DNA of 5,396 bases from an uncultured Cellvibrionales bacterium (GTDB lineage: Bacteria > Pseudomonadota > Gammaproteobacteria > Pseudomonadales > UBA7434): positions 1 through 5,396 of the forward strand of contig CALCNB010000279.1 of NCBI GenBank assembly GCA_937897785.1. The letters are read 5' to 3'. The notes under the pieces are model-generated. The model was not told the origin of the DNA. It made no database searches and saw nothing but the letters and a program-made list of their open reading frames with translations. This document shows positions 1-5,396 of this stretch, piece by piece. Position 1 is the stretch's first letter; every line of letters begins with the position of its first letter. The translations under genes were made by a program, and so were the position numbers.

Positions 1-339
1 GCTGGCGTCACCATTTGAGGCAGGTGCAGAGTCAGCGTAGTAACCGAGTGTGCTTTGCAGTTCAATTTTTTTATGTGTCCATAGTGCGCCAATAGCTAAC
101 ATGCCTCCATCACCGGCTTTGATCTTGGTTGTTTCACCATTTTCATAGTCGATGCCAACTAACTTATCACCGCCAGTGCTGCCAGCGAGTAGGGCAATGC
201 CACGTAGCGCCGGGTAAACGGTCTCTGTCTGGGTTGTTTCGGCGAAACTGTGGCTTAAAAAAAGGCATTGGGCGAGTAGAAAAAAAGCTAAAAAGATTGA
301 TTTTACTGAGCCGAAGTGGGCTTGATGGTGAGTCGTCAT
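1..339 (-). CDS. Partial exported protein, probable outer-membrane beta-barrel (5' end only)
   Basis: The first 113 codons are visible; the gene runs off the left edge. The start is well fixed: an ATG (complement of 337-339) is preceded by a TAGGAG Shine-Dalgarno at 346-351 and by an in-frame TAA at 343-345. Residues 1-33 form a signal peptide with a polar, histidine-containing N-region, a lysine at 13, a hydrophobic core (IFLAFFLLAQCLFL, 15-28) and a likely signal peptidase I site after SFA (31-33). The mature part has Gly/Asp turns between alternating strands (GGDKLVGIDYENGETTKIKAG, with GGD at 56-58) and a second strand pair near 80-101 (MLAIGALWTHKKIELQSTLG). By memory this resembles uncharacterised outer-membrane beta-barrel proteins of marine gammaproteobacteria. 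Export is strongly supported; barrel membership is inference and the substrate or role is unknown. It is divergent from glyA, with no evident functional link. Confidence 0.
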   Translation of the reverse strand, partial: MTTHHQAHFGSVKSIFLAFFLLAQCLFLSHSFAETTQTETVYPALRGIALLAGSTGGDKLVGIDYENGETTKIKAGDGGMLAIGALWTHKKIELQSTLGYYADSAPASNGDAS

Positions 340-606
340 CTGTTACTCCTAGTCAAGCGGTGCAAGGGGGTGAGTTGACTATCATTGGCTGACAGCCACT
401 AGCATCTATTTTAAGCGAGGCGACACCGGCCCGTATGTACAGTAATCAGGCGCTGCGATGGTTTTTACATTAAAATTACAATACCAATATAATCAACCAC
501 TTATGGAAATTTATTGGCTTTCTATTGTGTTTTGATGCGGTGTGATTAGGTGTTTTTAAGCGACTAAAAAAGTCTTATTGGCACGGCTTTCTGTAACTTG
601 TTGCCA

Positions 607-636
607 GTGTCAAGCGAGCCGCGATTCATGTAGAAT
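607..636 (+). promoter_or_regulatory. Probable sigma-70 promoter of glyA
   Basis: GTGTCA at 607-612 (4 of 6 matches to TTGACA) and TAGAAT at 631-636 (5 of 6 matches to TATAAT) are separated by 18 bp. GC-containing sequence just downstream (GAGCG) is typical of gammaproteobacterial housekeeping promoters. Transcription would begin near 643, giving a leader of about 165 nt before the glyA start. TTGCCA at 601-606 is a better-looking -35 but is 24 bp from the -10, which is too far. Assignment rests on motif matching only. Confidence 0.5.
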
Positions 637-647
637 GAGCGTCCCTT

Positions 648-664
648 TCCTAGCGGTATTAGGA
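648..664 (+). other. Short dyad at the predicted glyA transcript 5' end
   Basis: TCCTA (648-652) and TAGGA (660-664) are perfect inverted repeats around a 7 nt centre. The dyad begins a few bases after the predicted start of transcription, so it could be a repressor-type operator or a small 5' stem-loop in the mRNA. A 5 bp arm is short enough to be chance. Confidence 0.25.
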
Positions 665-668
665 CATC

Positions 669-710
669 GATTTTGGCCTATTTGCCACTCATCCAATGGC
701 TTGCCAAATC
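669..710 (+). other. Potential nested stem-loop in the glyA leader
   Basis: GATTTTGGC (669-677) can pair with GCCAAATC (703-710) with one bulged T, and inside it GCCA (684-687) can pair with TGGC (697-700). There is no following U-tract, so it is not an intrinsic terminator. The structure was found by eye and no folding energy was computed. Confidence 0.3.
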
Positions 711-711
711 T

Positions 712-744
712 GAGCCAATAGATGGGCTAATAGATGAGCCAAAC
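712..744 (+). repeat. 12 bp tandem repeat in the glyA leader (about 2.7 copies)
   Basis: Unit 1 is GAGCCAATAGAT (712-723), unit 2 is GGGCTAATAGAT (724-735), and a partial third unit GAGCCAAAC covers 736-744. Units 1 and 2 differ at two positions, changing GAGCC to GGGCT. The core AGCC of units 1 and 3 is therefore complementary to GGCT of unit 2, so the RNA could form alternative small hairpins. The repeat ends directly before another small dyad (AAACC 741-745, GGTTT 751-755). The repeats themselves are plain in the sequence; a function is not shown. Confidence 0.6.
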
Positions 745-807
745 CGCCTTGGTTTCGTAATTAAAGCATTAACCAGCGATATTTTTATTAAGTTTTGGAG
801 TGATTGA

Positions 808-2061
808 ATGTTCGACAAAAGTATGACCGTGGCCGATTTTGATGATGAGTTACAAGTAGCAATTAATGCTGAGCAGCAGCGACAAGAAGATCACGTTGAG
901 CTCATAGCCTCAGAAAACTATTGCAGTCCCCGCGTCATGGAATGTCAGGGCTCGGTACTGACCAATAAATACGCTGAGGGCTATTCGGGTAAGCGTTACT
1001 ACGGTGGTTGTGAATTTGTTGATGTCGCAGAAGATCTTGCTGTCGAGCGTGCCAAACAGTTATTTGGTGCTGACTATGCCAATGTTCAGCCGCATTCGGG
1101 CTCACAAGCCAATAGTGCTGTTTACTTGGCTTTATTAGAGGCGGGTGACACGGTTTTAGGTATGAGTTTAGACGCAGGTGGACATTTGACTCACGGCGCT
1201 AAGCCTAATTTTTCTGGCAAGGTTTATAACGCTGTGCAATACGGTTTAGATCTTGAAACGGGTGAAATTGATTACGATCAAGTTGAATCCTTAGCCCTAG
1301 AGCATCAACCTAAAATGATTATTGCAGGATTTTCTGCTTATTCAGGGATTGTTGACTGGGCACGTTTTCGAACTATCGCCGATAGCGTTGGCGCCTATTT
1401 GTTAGTGGATATGGCCCATATAGCCGGTTTGGTTGCGGCTGGCGTCTACCCTAGCCCCGTGCCTTATGCCGATGTAGTAACCTCGACCACACACAAAACC
1501 TTACGTGGCCCACGCGGCGGGATTATTCTGGCTAAAGCCAATGAGGCCTTACAAAAGAAATTTAATTCAGCGGTTTTTCCAGGGGGGCAGGGTGGACCAT
1601 TAATGCATGCTATCGCAGCCAAAGCAGTGAGTTTTAAAGAGGCGATGTCCGATGACTTTAAAGTTTACCAGCAGCAGGTAGTCCTCAATGCGCAAGCGAT
1701 GGCGCAAACGTTTATTGAGCGGGGTATTAAGATTGTCTCTGGCGGTACACATAACCATTTAATGTTAGTTGATTTAATCGGCAAAGAGTATACCGGTACA
1801 GATGCTGATGCCGCACTGGGAGCGGCCCACATTACTGTCAATAAGAATGCTGTACCCAATGATCCGCGCTCACCGTTTGTGACTAGCGGTTTACGTGTTG
1901 GTACACCCGCTATTACTACTCGTGGCTTTAAAGAGCCAGAGGTGATAGAACTGACCCATTGGATGTGCGACATTTTAGAAGATGTCTCTAATACGGAAGT
2001 GATTGATCGAGTTCGAGCGCAGGTAACCGAGTTATGTAAACGGTTCCCCGTTTATCGTTGA
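808..2061 (+). CDS. glyA: Serine hydroxymethyltransferase
   Basis: This cytosolic PLP enzyme interconverts serine plus tetrahydrofolate with glycine plus 5,10-methylene-tetrahydrofolate, the main source of one-carbon units. It has 417 residues, the same length as the E. coli enzyme. Diagnostic motifs are ELIASENY (31-38), the YAEGYSGKRYYGG segment (55-67), HSGSQAN (96-102), GGHLTHG (124-130), DMAHIAGL (201-208) and the PLP-lysine motif TSTTHKTLRGPRGG, with the Schiff-base lysine at 230. The C-terminal folate/active-site region (TSGLRVGTPAITTRG) is intact. The ATG start is supported by GGAG at 797-800 with 7 nt spacing and by full-length alignment from memory; a second ATG at 823 lacks a ribosome site. 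The gene is first in a co-directional series with nrdR and the rib genes and has its own likely promoter at 607-636. No MetR or PurR operator was recognised. Confidence 0.98.
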   Translation: MFDKSMTVADFDDELQVAINAEQQRQEDHVELIASENYCSPRVMECQGSVLTNKYAEGYSGKRYYGGCEFVDVAEDLAVERAKQLFGADYANVQPHSGSQANSAVYLALLEAGDTVLGMSLDAGGHLTHGAKPNFSGKVYNAVQYGLDLETGEIDYDQVESLALEHQPKMIIAGFSAYSGIVDWARFRTIADSVGAYLLVDMAHIAGLVAAGVYPSPVPYADVVTSTTHKTLRGPRGGIILAKANEALQKKFNSAVFPGGQGGPLMHAIAAKAVSFKEAMSDDFKVYQQQVVLNAQAMAQTFIERGIKIVSGGTHNHLMLVDLIGKEYTGTDADAALGAAHITVNKNAVPNDPRSPFVTSGLRVGTPAITTRGFKEPEVIELTHWMCDILEDVSNTEVIDRVRAQVTELCKRFPVYR

Positions 2062-2072
2062 TACTTTGCAAT

Positions 2073-2090
2073 GCTAGCATCTGTGCTGGC
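2073..2090 (+). other. Hairpin between glyA and nrdR, without a U-tract
   Basis: GCTAGCA (2073-2079) can pair with TGCTGGC (2084-2090) over a 4 nt loop, with one G-U pair. The upstream arm also lies within a perfect 10 bp palindrome, ATGCTAGCAT (2071-2080). The sequence after the stem is TAGGAATACT rather than a run of T, so it does not qualify as an intrinsic terminator. It ends two bases before the nrdR Shine-Dalgarno (AGGA, 2092-2095) and could act as an mRNA processing or stability element, or modulate nrdR translation. Function is inference. Confidence 0.4.
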
Positions 2091-2104
2091 TAGGAATACT
2101 GAGT

Positions 2105-2566
2105 ATGCGTTGTCCGTTTTGCGGTGCAGAAGATACTAAGGTGATCGATTCACGATTGGTGGCTGAGGGTGATCAAATTCGCCGTCGACGCGAATGTCAA
2201 ACCTGCACCGAGCGTTTCAGTACTTATGAAACGGCAGAGTTGATGCTGCCTAAGATCATTAAACAAAACGAAGTTCGTCAACCCTTTGATGAGGCCAAGT
2301 TACGCTCAGGAATTCTTCGCGCATTAGAGAAGCGACCGGTCAGCGTTGAGCAAATTGAAACCACAGTAGGCCACATAAAACACAGCTTAATTTCTACTGG
2401 TGAAAGAGAAGTCAGCTCGATTCGTGTTGGCGAGACGGTGATGGAGCATCTAAGGCAGTTAGACCATGTTGCCTATGTTCGGTTTGCCTCGGTTTACCGA
2501 AGCTTTGAAGATCTGAATGAATTCCGTCAAGAAATCGATAAGCTCTCGGCAGAGCAGAGCGAGTAA
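2105..2566 (+). CDS. nrdR: Transcriptional repressor NrdR
   Basis: NrdR is a cytosolic DNA-binding regulator that senses ATP/dATP and represses ribonucleotide reductase operons through paired NrdR boxes. The 153-residue protein has the standard two-part structure. An N-terminal zinc ribbon carries Cys3, Cys6, Cys31 and Cys34 (MRCPFCG and CQTC) with the basic RRRRE stretch before the second pair. It is followed by an ATP-cone domain at about 49-139 (LPKIIKQNEVRQPFDEAKLRSGI onward, ending near SVYRSFEDLNEF). The ATG follows AGGA at 2092-2095 with 9 nt spacing. It lies 43 bp after glyA and only 4 bp before ribD, so it is very likely cotranscribed with the riboflavin genes. This nrdR-rib linkage is widespread in proteobacteria. 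No ribonucleotide reductase target gene and no clear NrdR box is present in the window. Confidence 0.97.
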   Translation: MRCPFCGAEDTKVIDSRLVAEGDQIRRRRECQTCTERFSTYETAELMLPKIIKQNEVRQPFDEAKLRSGILRALEKRPVSVEQIETTVGHIKHSLISTGEREVSSIRVGETVMEHLRQLDHVAYVRFASVYRSFEDLNEFRQEIDKLSAEQSE

Positions 2567-2570
2567 GACA

Positions 2571-3725
2571 ATGTCATCCTCGCCATCTTTTTCAAGCGCT
2601 GACCGTGAGTACATGGCTTTAGCGATTCAATGTGCTAAGCGTGGTGTTTATACTGTTACGCCGAATCCAGCCGTTGGCTGTGTTTTGGTGCGAGATGGAA
2701 AAATTGTTGGTCAAGGTTGGCATCAGTCTGCCGGTCAAGCGCATGCAGAAGTGAATGCATTAAAAGAAGCGGGCAGTGAGGCTAAGGGAGCAACCGCCTA
2801 TGTCACACTAGAGCCTTGTAATCATATAGGTCGAACAGGTGCTTGTTGTGAGGCGCTTATTAGCGCCGGTGTTTCACGGGTTGTGTCGGCGATGCAAGAC
2901 CCTAATCCCCAAGTGGCGGGAGCGGGTCATGCTCGTTTAGCGGAGGCGGGTTTGCTGGTTGCTTCAGGTCTGTTGGCGAGCGAGGCGGCAGCATTAAATC
3001 TTGGTTTTATTAAACGGATGCAGCATCAGTTACCGTATGTGACCTGTAAAATGGCCATGAGCTTTGACGGTCGAGCAGCCATGGCTTCTGGTGAAAGTCA
3101 GTGGATAACAGGATCACCGGCCAGACAGAAAGTACAGCAATTAAGGGCAGCAAGCTGTGTCATAGTGACGGGCATTGGCACTGTTTTGAAGGATGATCCA
3201 GCACTCAATGTTCGACACATCGACAGTCTTAATAGCGGTGCTGACGAAGCGATCTTACGTCAGCCCGATCTGTTGATTATTGATTCTTCATTGAGAACGC
3301 CAGTCACTGCAAGAGTGCTTTCTCAAGAAAGTCTTGCATCTCGACGTGTCTTTGTGGCCTGCGCCGAAAGTGCCGATACTGAACGCCAAAAAGTTCTGCA
3401 GGCGCTTGGTGTAAGGGTTGTGTCCTTGCCAGATAACAGTAATTCAACGACCGTAAATTTATTATCAGTGTTGCGTTTTTTAGCCCAACAAGAAATGAAT
3501 CATGTTTTTGTTGAGGCTGGCCCGACCCTAGCTGCACAATTTATTGATCAAGCATTACCTGATCAATTAAAAATATTTGTTGCTCCTAAATTAATGGGCT
3601 CCGAAGCACAGCCGGTATTTAAACTACCGATAGCAACAATGAGTAGCGCCATTGGCTTAACAATTGATGATGTGAGCGCGGTTGGCGATGACTGGTTATT
3701 TTCTTGTAGCCTATCGTCCAGTTAA
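2571..3725 (+). CDS. ribD: Bifunctional diaminohydroxyphosphoribosylaminopyrimidine deaminase / 5-amino-6-(5-phosphoribosylamino)uracil reductase
   Basis: RibD carries out the second and third steps of riboflavin synthesis from GTP: deamination of the pyrimidine ring and NADPH-dependent reduction of the ribose. I use the ATG at 2571, giving 384 residues, close to the usual 360-380. The N-terminal zinc deaminase domain (about 10-150) shows TPNPAVGCV (30-38), HAE at 58-60 and PCNHIGRTGAC at 82-92, so the expected zinc ligands are His58, Cys83 and Cys92. The reductase domain (about 155-380) has MSFDGRAA (163-170), SQWITG (176-181), GTVLKDDPAL (203-212) and the late VEAGPTLAAQFID and PKLMG motifs. 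An in-frame ATG at 2517 would add 18 residues, but these overlap nrdR in another frame and precede the family's normal N-terminus. GAG at 2561-2563 is a modest ribosome site, and the 4 bp gap suggests translational coupling to nrdR. Confidence 0.96.
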   Translation: MSSSPSFSSADREYMALAIQCAKRGVYTVTPNPAVGCVLVRDGKIVGQGWHQSAGQAHAEVNALKEAGSEAKGATAYVTLEPCNHIGRTGACCEALISAGVSRVVSAMQDPNPQVAGAGHARLAEAGLLVASGLLASEAAALNLGFIKRMQHQLPYVTCKMAMSFDGRAAMASGESQWITGSPARQKVQQLRAASCVIVTGIGTVLKDDPALNVRHIDSLNSGADEAILRQPDLLIIDSSLRTPVTARVLSQESLASRRVFVACAESADTERQKVLQALGVRVVSLPDNSNSTTVNLLSVLRFLAQQEMNHVFVEAGPTLAAQFIDQALPDQLKIFVAPKLMGSEAQPVFKLPIATMSSAIGLTIDDVSAVGDDWLFSCSLSSS

Positions 3726-3768
3726 TCAATTAGCGAATGCCGTGATTTATTTGACAAGAGAGTGACAG

Positions 3769-4368
3769 ATGTTTACTGGAATTATTCAAGCAAAGGGCCG
3801 TATAAAAAAAATCGAGAAAGTGGGTGGAGACAAACGCCTATTAATTGATGCAGCCGGTTTGCCTCTGGCCGACCTTGAGTTGGGCGCAAGCATTGCTATC
3901 AATGGCGTATGTTTGACCGCTGTTGAATTCATCGAGCAGGGTTTTTGGGCTGATGTGTCAGTTGAAACGCTGACGCATACGACCTTAGGGGATTTGCTTG
4001 AGGGTAGTTCCGTTAATTTAGAGAAATCATTGACGCCGAGTTCGTCTTTAGGGGGGCACTGGGTTAGTGGTCATGTCGACGGGGTTGGCGAGGTGGTTGA
4101 GCGTTACGAGGATGCACGTTCTTGGCGCTTTGCGATTCGTTCGCCAGAGCCGTTTGCAAAATACATTGCACAAAAAGGATCTATTTGTGTAGACGGCACT
4201 AGCCTCACGGTCAACGCAGTGAATGCAGCCGTATTCGAAATTAATATTATACCGCATACCATGCAACAGACTTTGTTTGGAGAGTATCAAGTCGGCAGTC
4301 GAGTCAACCTCGAAGTTGACGTTATCGCTCGATATTTAGAGCGAATGTCAACGTATATCAACCAGTAA
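3769..4368 (+). CDS. ribE: Riboflavin synthase (alpha subunit)
   Basis: The enzyme dismutates two 6,7-dimethyl-8-ribityllumazine molecules to riboflavin plus the pyrimidine substrate, the last step of the pathway; it is called ribC in E. coli and ribE in many annotations. The 199-residue protein (E. coli has 213) starts with the invariant MFTGI and contains two lumazine-binding repeats. Repeat 1 has SIAINGVCLTA (41-51) and VNLE (82-85). Repeat 2 has GGHWVSGHVDG (95-105), SICVDGTSLTVNA (138-150), IIPHT (160-164) and VNLEVDVIARYLER (179-192). Phe2, Ser41, Cys48, His102, Ser145 and Asp184 match the positions known to matter in the E. coli enzyme. GAGAG at 3758-3762 lies 6 nt before the ATG. It sits 43 bp after ribD and 61 bp before ribB, in operon order. 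The protein is slightly short at the C-terminus but keeps all motifs. Confidence 0.97.
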   Translation: MFTGIIQAKGRIKKIEKVGGDKRLLIDAAGLPLADLELGASIAINGVCLTAVEFIEQGFWADVSVETLTHTTLGDLLEGSSVNLEKSLTPSSSLGGHWVSGHVDGVGEVVERYEDARSWRFAIRSPEPFAKYIAQKGSICVDGTSLTVNAVNAAVFEINIIPHTMQQTLFGEYQVGSRVNLEVDVIARYLERMSTYINQ

Positions 4369-4429
4369 TCGCTTAAGTTTTGGTGAGCTGAGTCGGTGTT
4401 AACGCAACGAATGTAACAGTGAGATTTTT
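4369..4429 (+). other. ribE-ribB spacer without a riboswitch
   Basis: This 61 bp gap holds only the ribB ribosome site (GTGAG 4419-4423) and two small palindromes, CTTAAG and GTTAAC. It is too short for an FMN riboswitch, and no conserved RFN segment is seen. No promoter or U-tract terminator was found, so ribB is likely transcribed from upstream. Confidence 0.5.
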
Positions 4430-5396
4430 ATGGCAACAGAGACAGAATTAAATAGTACAGAAGAATTAATTGCCGAAATTCGTCAGGGTAGAATGGTCGT
4501 CTTGATGGATGACGAAGACCGCGAAAACGAGGGTGACTTAGTGATGGCTGCGCAATGCATTACGCCAGAAGCGGTCAATTTTATGGCGCGTGAAGGCCGA
4601 GGTTTAATTTGCATGCCTATGAGTCGCTCGCGATGCCAGCAACTTGATATACCTTTAATGGTGGATGATAACCGCGCCGCGCATAGCACTAATTTCACCG
4701 TGTCAATTGAGGCGGCTAAAGGGGTTACTACTGGCATTAGTGCTGCTGACCGAGCAAAAACGATCGAAGCGGCAGCCAACAAAAATGCCGCGCCCAGTGA
4801 TATTGTTCAGCCGGGTCATATTTTTCCTTTAATGGCGCAGTTAGGGGGCGTGTTAGTCAGGGCAGGGCATACTGAAGCCAGCTGTGATTTAGCGAGATTG
4901 GCGGGCTTCGATGAATCGGCAGTGATTGTTGAAATTATTAATGATGACGGCAATATGGCGCGTCGCGAAGATCTTGATGCCTTTGCTCGCAAGCACGACC
5001 TTAAGATCGGCACTATTGCTGATTTAATTCATTATCGTCTGTTGCATGAAAAAACCATTGATTTGATTGAGCAAGGTGAAATTAATACTGATCACGGTAA
5101 ATTTGATTTGCATGTTTTTAAAGATAGTACGGACGGTGCAACACATATGGCGCTGGTGAAGGGGCAGCCTATCAGTGAGGAGCCTACTTTGGTTCGCGTG
5201 CATACCGGTTCAGCAGTTAGAGATATGTTTGGCGCTCAACTGAACGCAACACCTGATTGGAATATTCAACGTTGTTTGGCGCATATTGCTGAACAGGGCT
5301 GTGGCGTGCTGGTGCTTTTGGCTGGCAGCAATGATGCCAAGAATTGGCTAGAAGATGCACAAATTGCTTTGGGCCGACGTTCTAAGCCTTCTGTGT
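4430..5396 (+). CDS. ribB: 3,4-dihydroxy-2-butanone-4-phosphate synthase with degenerate GTP cyclohydrolase II-like domain (RibBA/RibBX type), 3' truncated
   Basis: The first 322 codons are visible and no stop is reached; the family is about 365-370 residues. The N-terminal domain (about 8-205) converts ribulose 5-phosphate to the four-carbon unit used by lumazine synthase. It looks fully active: DDEDRENEGD (27-36), FTVSIEA (89-95), VTTGISAADRAKTI (99-112), PGHIFPL (128-134), RAGHTEA (144-150) and DDGNMAR (172-178). The remaining part resembles GTP cyclohydrolase II (HGKFDLHVF 222-230, LVRVHTGS 254-261, HIAEQGCGVLVLLAG 285-299). However, the zinc motif FGSxRCDCG is replaced by FGAQLNATPDW (267-277), so the three zinc cysteines are missing, and no EGRGIGL follows. 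It is therefore probably not a cyclohydrolase, as in the variant named RibBX. GTGAG at 4419-4423 is 6 nt before the ATG. Many databases will label it ribBA. Confidence 0.95.
   Translation, partial: MATETELNSTEELIAEIRQGRMVVLMDDEDRENEGDLVMAAQCITPEAVNFMAREGRGLICMPMSRSRCQQLDIPLMVDDNRAAHSTNFTVSIEAAKGVTTGISAADRAKTIEAAANKNAAPSDIVQPGHIFPLMAQLGGVLVRAGHTEASCDLARLAGFDESAVIVEIINDDGNMARREDLDAFARKHDLKIGTIADLIHYRLLHEKTIDLIEQGEINTDHGKFDLHVFKDSTDGATHMALVKGQPISEEPTLVRVHTGSAVRDMFGAQLNATPDWNIQRCLAHIAEQGCGVLVLLAGSNDAKNWLEDAQIALGRRSKPSV

Larger units (their letters stand above)
340..807. other. Divergent intergenic region
   Basis: This 468 bp stretch separates the minus-strand exported-protein gene from glyA, and I see no convincing gene in it. 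The middle (about 465-550) is AT-rich. The glyA side holds a promoter and a structured leader, listed separately. On the minus strand the best promoter candidate is TTGATT (complement of 491-496) and TAATGT (complement of 467-472) with an 18 bp spacer. Its -10 matches consensus poorly, so it is only weak support. A short dyad, GACT-AAAAA-AGTC, lies at 562-574 without a long stem. No FMN, glycine or SAM riboswitch core was recognised. Confidence 0.6.

Noticed and set aside
129..392. Plus-strand open frame of 87 codons beginning at 129
   Set aside because: It is antisense to the exported-protein gene, which has a signal peptide, a strong ribosome site and an in-frame upstream stop. The plus-strand product has no recognisable motif and an unnatural composition.
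466..540. AT-rich stretch with ACAATA and TATTGTGT-like words, considered as NrdR boxes
   Set aside because: I could not find two properly spaced 16 bp palindromic copies, and the neighbouring genes are not ribonucleotide reductases.
741..755. AAACC-GCCTT-GGTTT considered as a terminator or attenuator
   Set aside because: The stem is only 5 bp and no T-run follows it.
1665..1973. Minus-strand open frame of 102 codons inside glyA
   Set aside because: It lies entirely opposite conserved glyA coding sequence and shows no protein-family motif.
2517..2570. Upstream ATG of ribD that would extend the protein by 18 residues
   Set aside because: The extension overlaps nrdR in another frame, is low-complexity and basic, and precedes the normal family N-terminus. 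The ATG at 2571 fits the family length.
3304..3537. Minus-strand open frame inside ribD
   Set aside because: Shadow of the conserved reductase domain; no motif or ribosome site of its own.
3751..3756. Perfect TTGACA before ribE, a possible promoter -35 box
   Set aside because: No acceptable -10 lies 16-18 bp downstream; that position falls in the first codons of ribE and reads ACTGGA.
4048..4290. Minus-strand open frame inside ribE
   Set aside because: Opposite the invariant riboflavin synthase motifs; composition shows no sign of an independent protein.
4483..5013. Two minus-strand open frames (4483-4782 and 4816-5013) inside ribB
   Set aside because: Both mirror the highly conserved DHBP synthase domain and have no family resemblance.

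Overview
This 5.4 kb window looks like ordinary chromosome from a gammaproteobacterium of moderate GC content, probably a marine or Pseudomonas/Oceanospirillum/Cellvibrio-type lineage. The evidence is the conserved gene order glyA - nrdR - ribD - ribE - ribB(BX) together with protein motifs typical of that class. No mobile element, CRISPR array, tRNA or rRNA was seen. Genus-level placement is not possible from the sequence alone.

Layout. Positions 1-339 (minus strand) hold the 5' end of a gene for an exported protein. It has a clear signal peptide and resembles outer-membrane beta-barrel proteins of marine gammaproteobacteria; the rest lies beyond the left edge. A 468 bp divergent intergenic region (340-807) follows. 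It carries a plausible sigma-70 promoter for glyA and a leader of about 165 nt with several inverted repeats and a 12 bp tandem repeat. Five plus-strand genes come next: glyA (808-2061), nrdR (2105-2566), ribD (2571-3725), ribE (3769-4368) and ribB (4430 to beyond 5396, truncated by the right edge). Gaps between them are 43, 4, 43 and 61 bp. No intrinsic terminator with a U-tract or strong internal promoter was found, so they could form one transcription unit.

How the genes work together. GlyA supplies glycine and one-carbon units for purines and thymidylate. NrdR senses ATP/dATP and represses ribonucleotide reductase genes. RibD, RibE and RibB are three steps of riboflavin synthesis. RibD makes the pyrimidine intermediate from the GTP cyclohydrolase II product, RibB makes the four-carbon unit from ribulose 5-phosphate, and RibE performs the final dismutation. 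Lumazine synthase (ribH) and nusB commonly follow in this operon type but lie outside the window. The visible part of the C-terminal GTP cyclohydrolase II-like domain of RibB has lost its zinc-binding cysteines, so a separate ribA is expected elsewhere.

I did not find an undescribed biological system. The items most worth a second look are the degenerate RibA-like domain on RibB, the structured glyA leader with alternating complementary repeat units, and the truncated outer-membrane-like protein.
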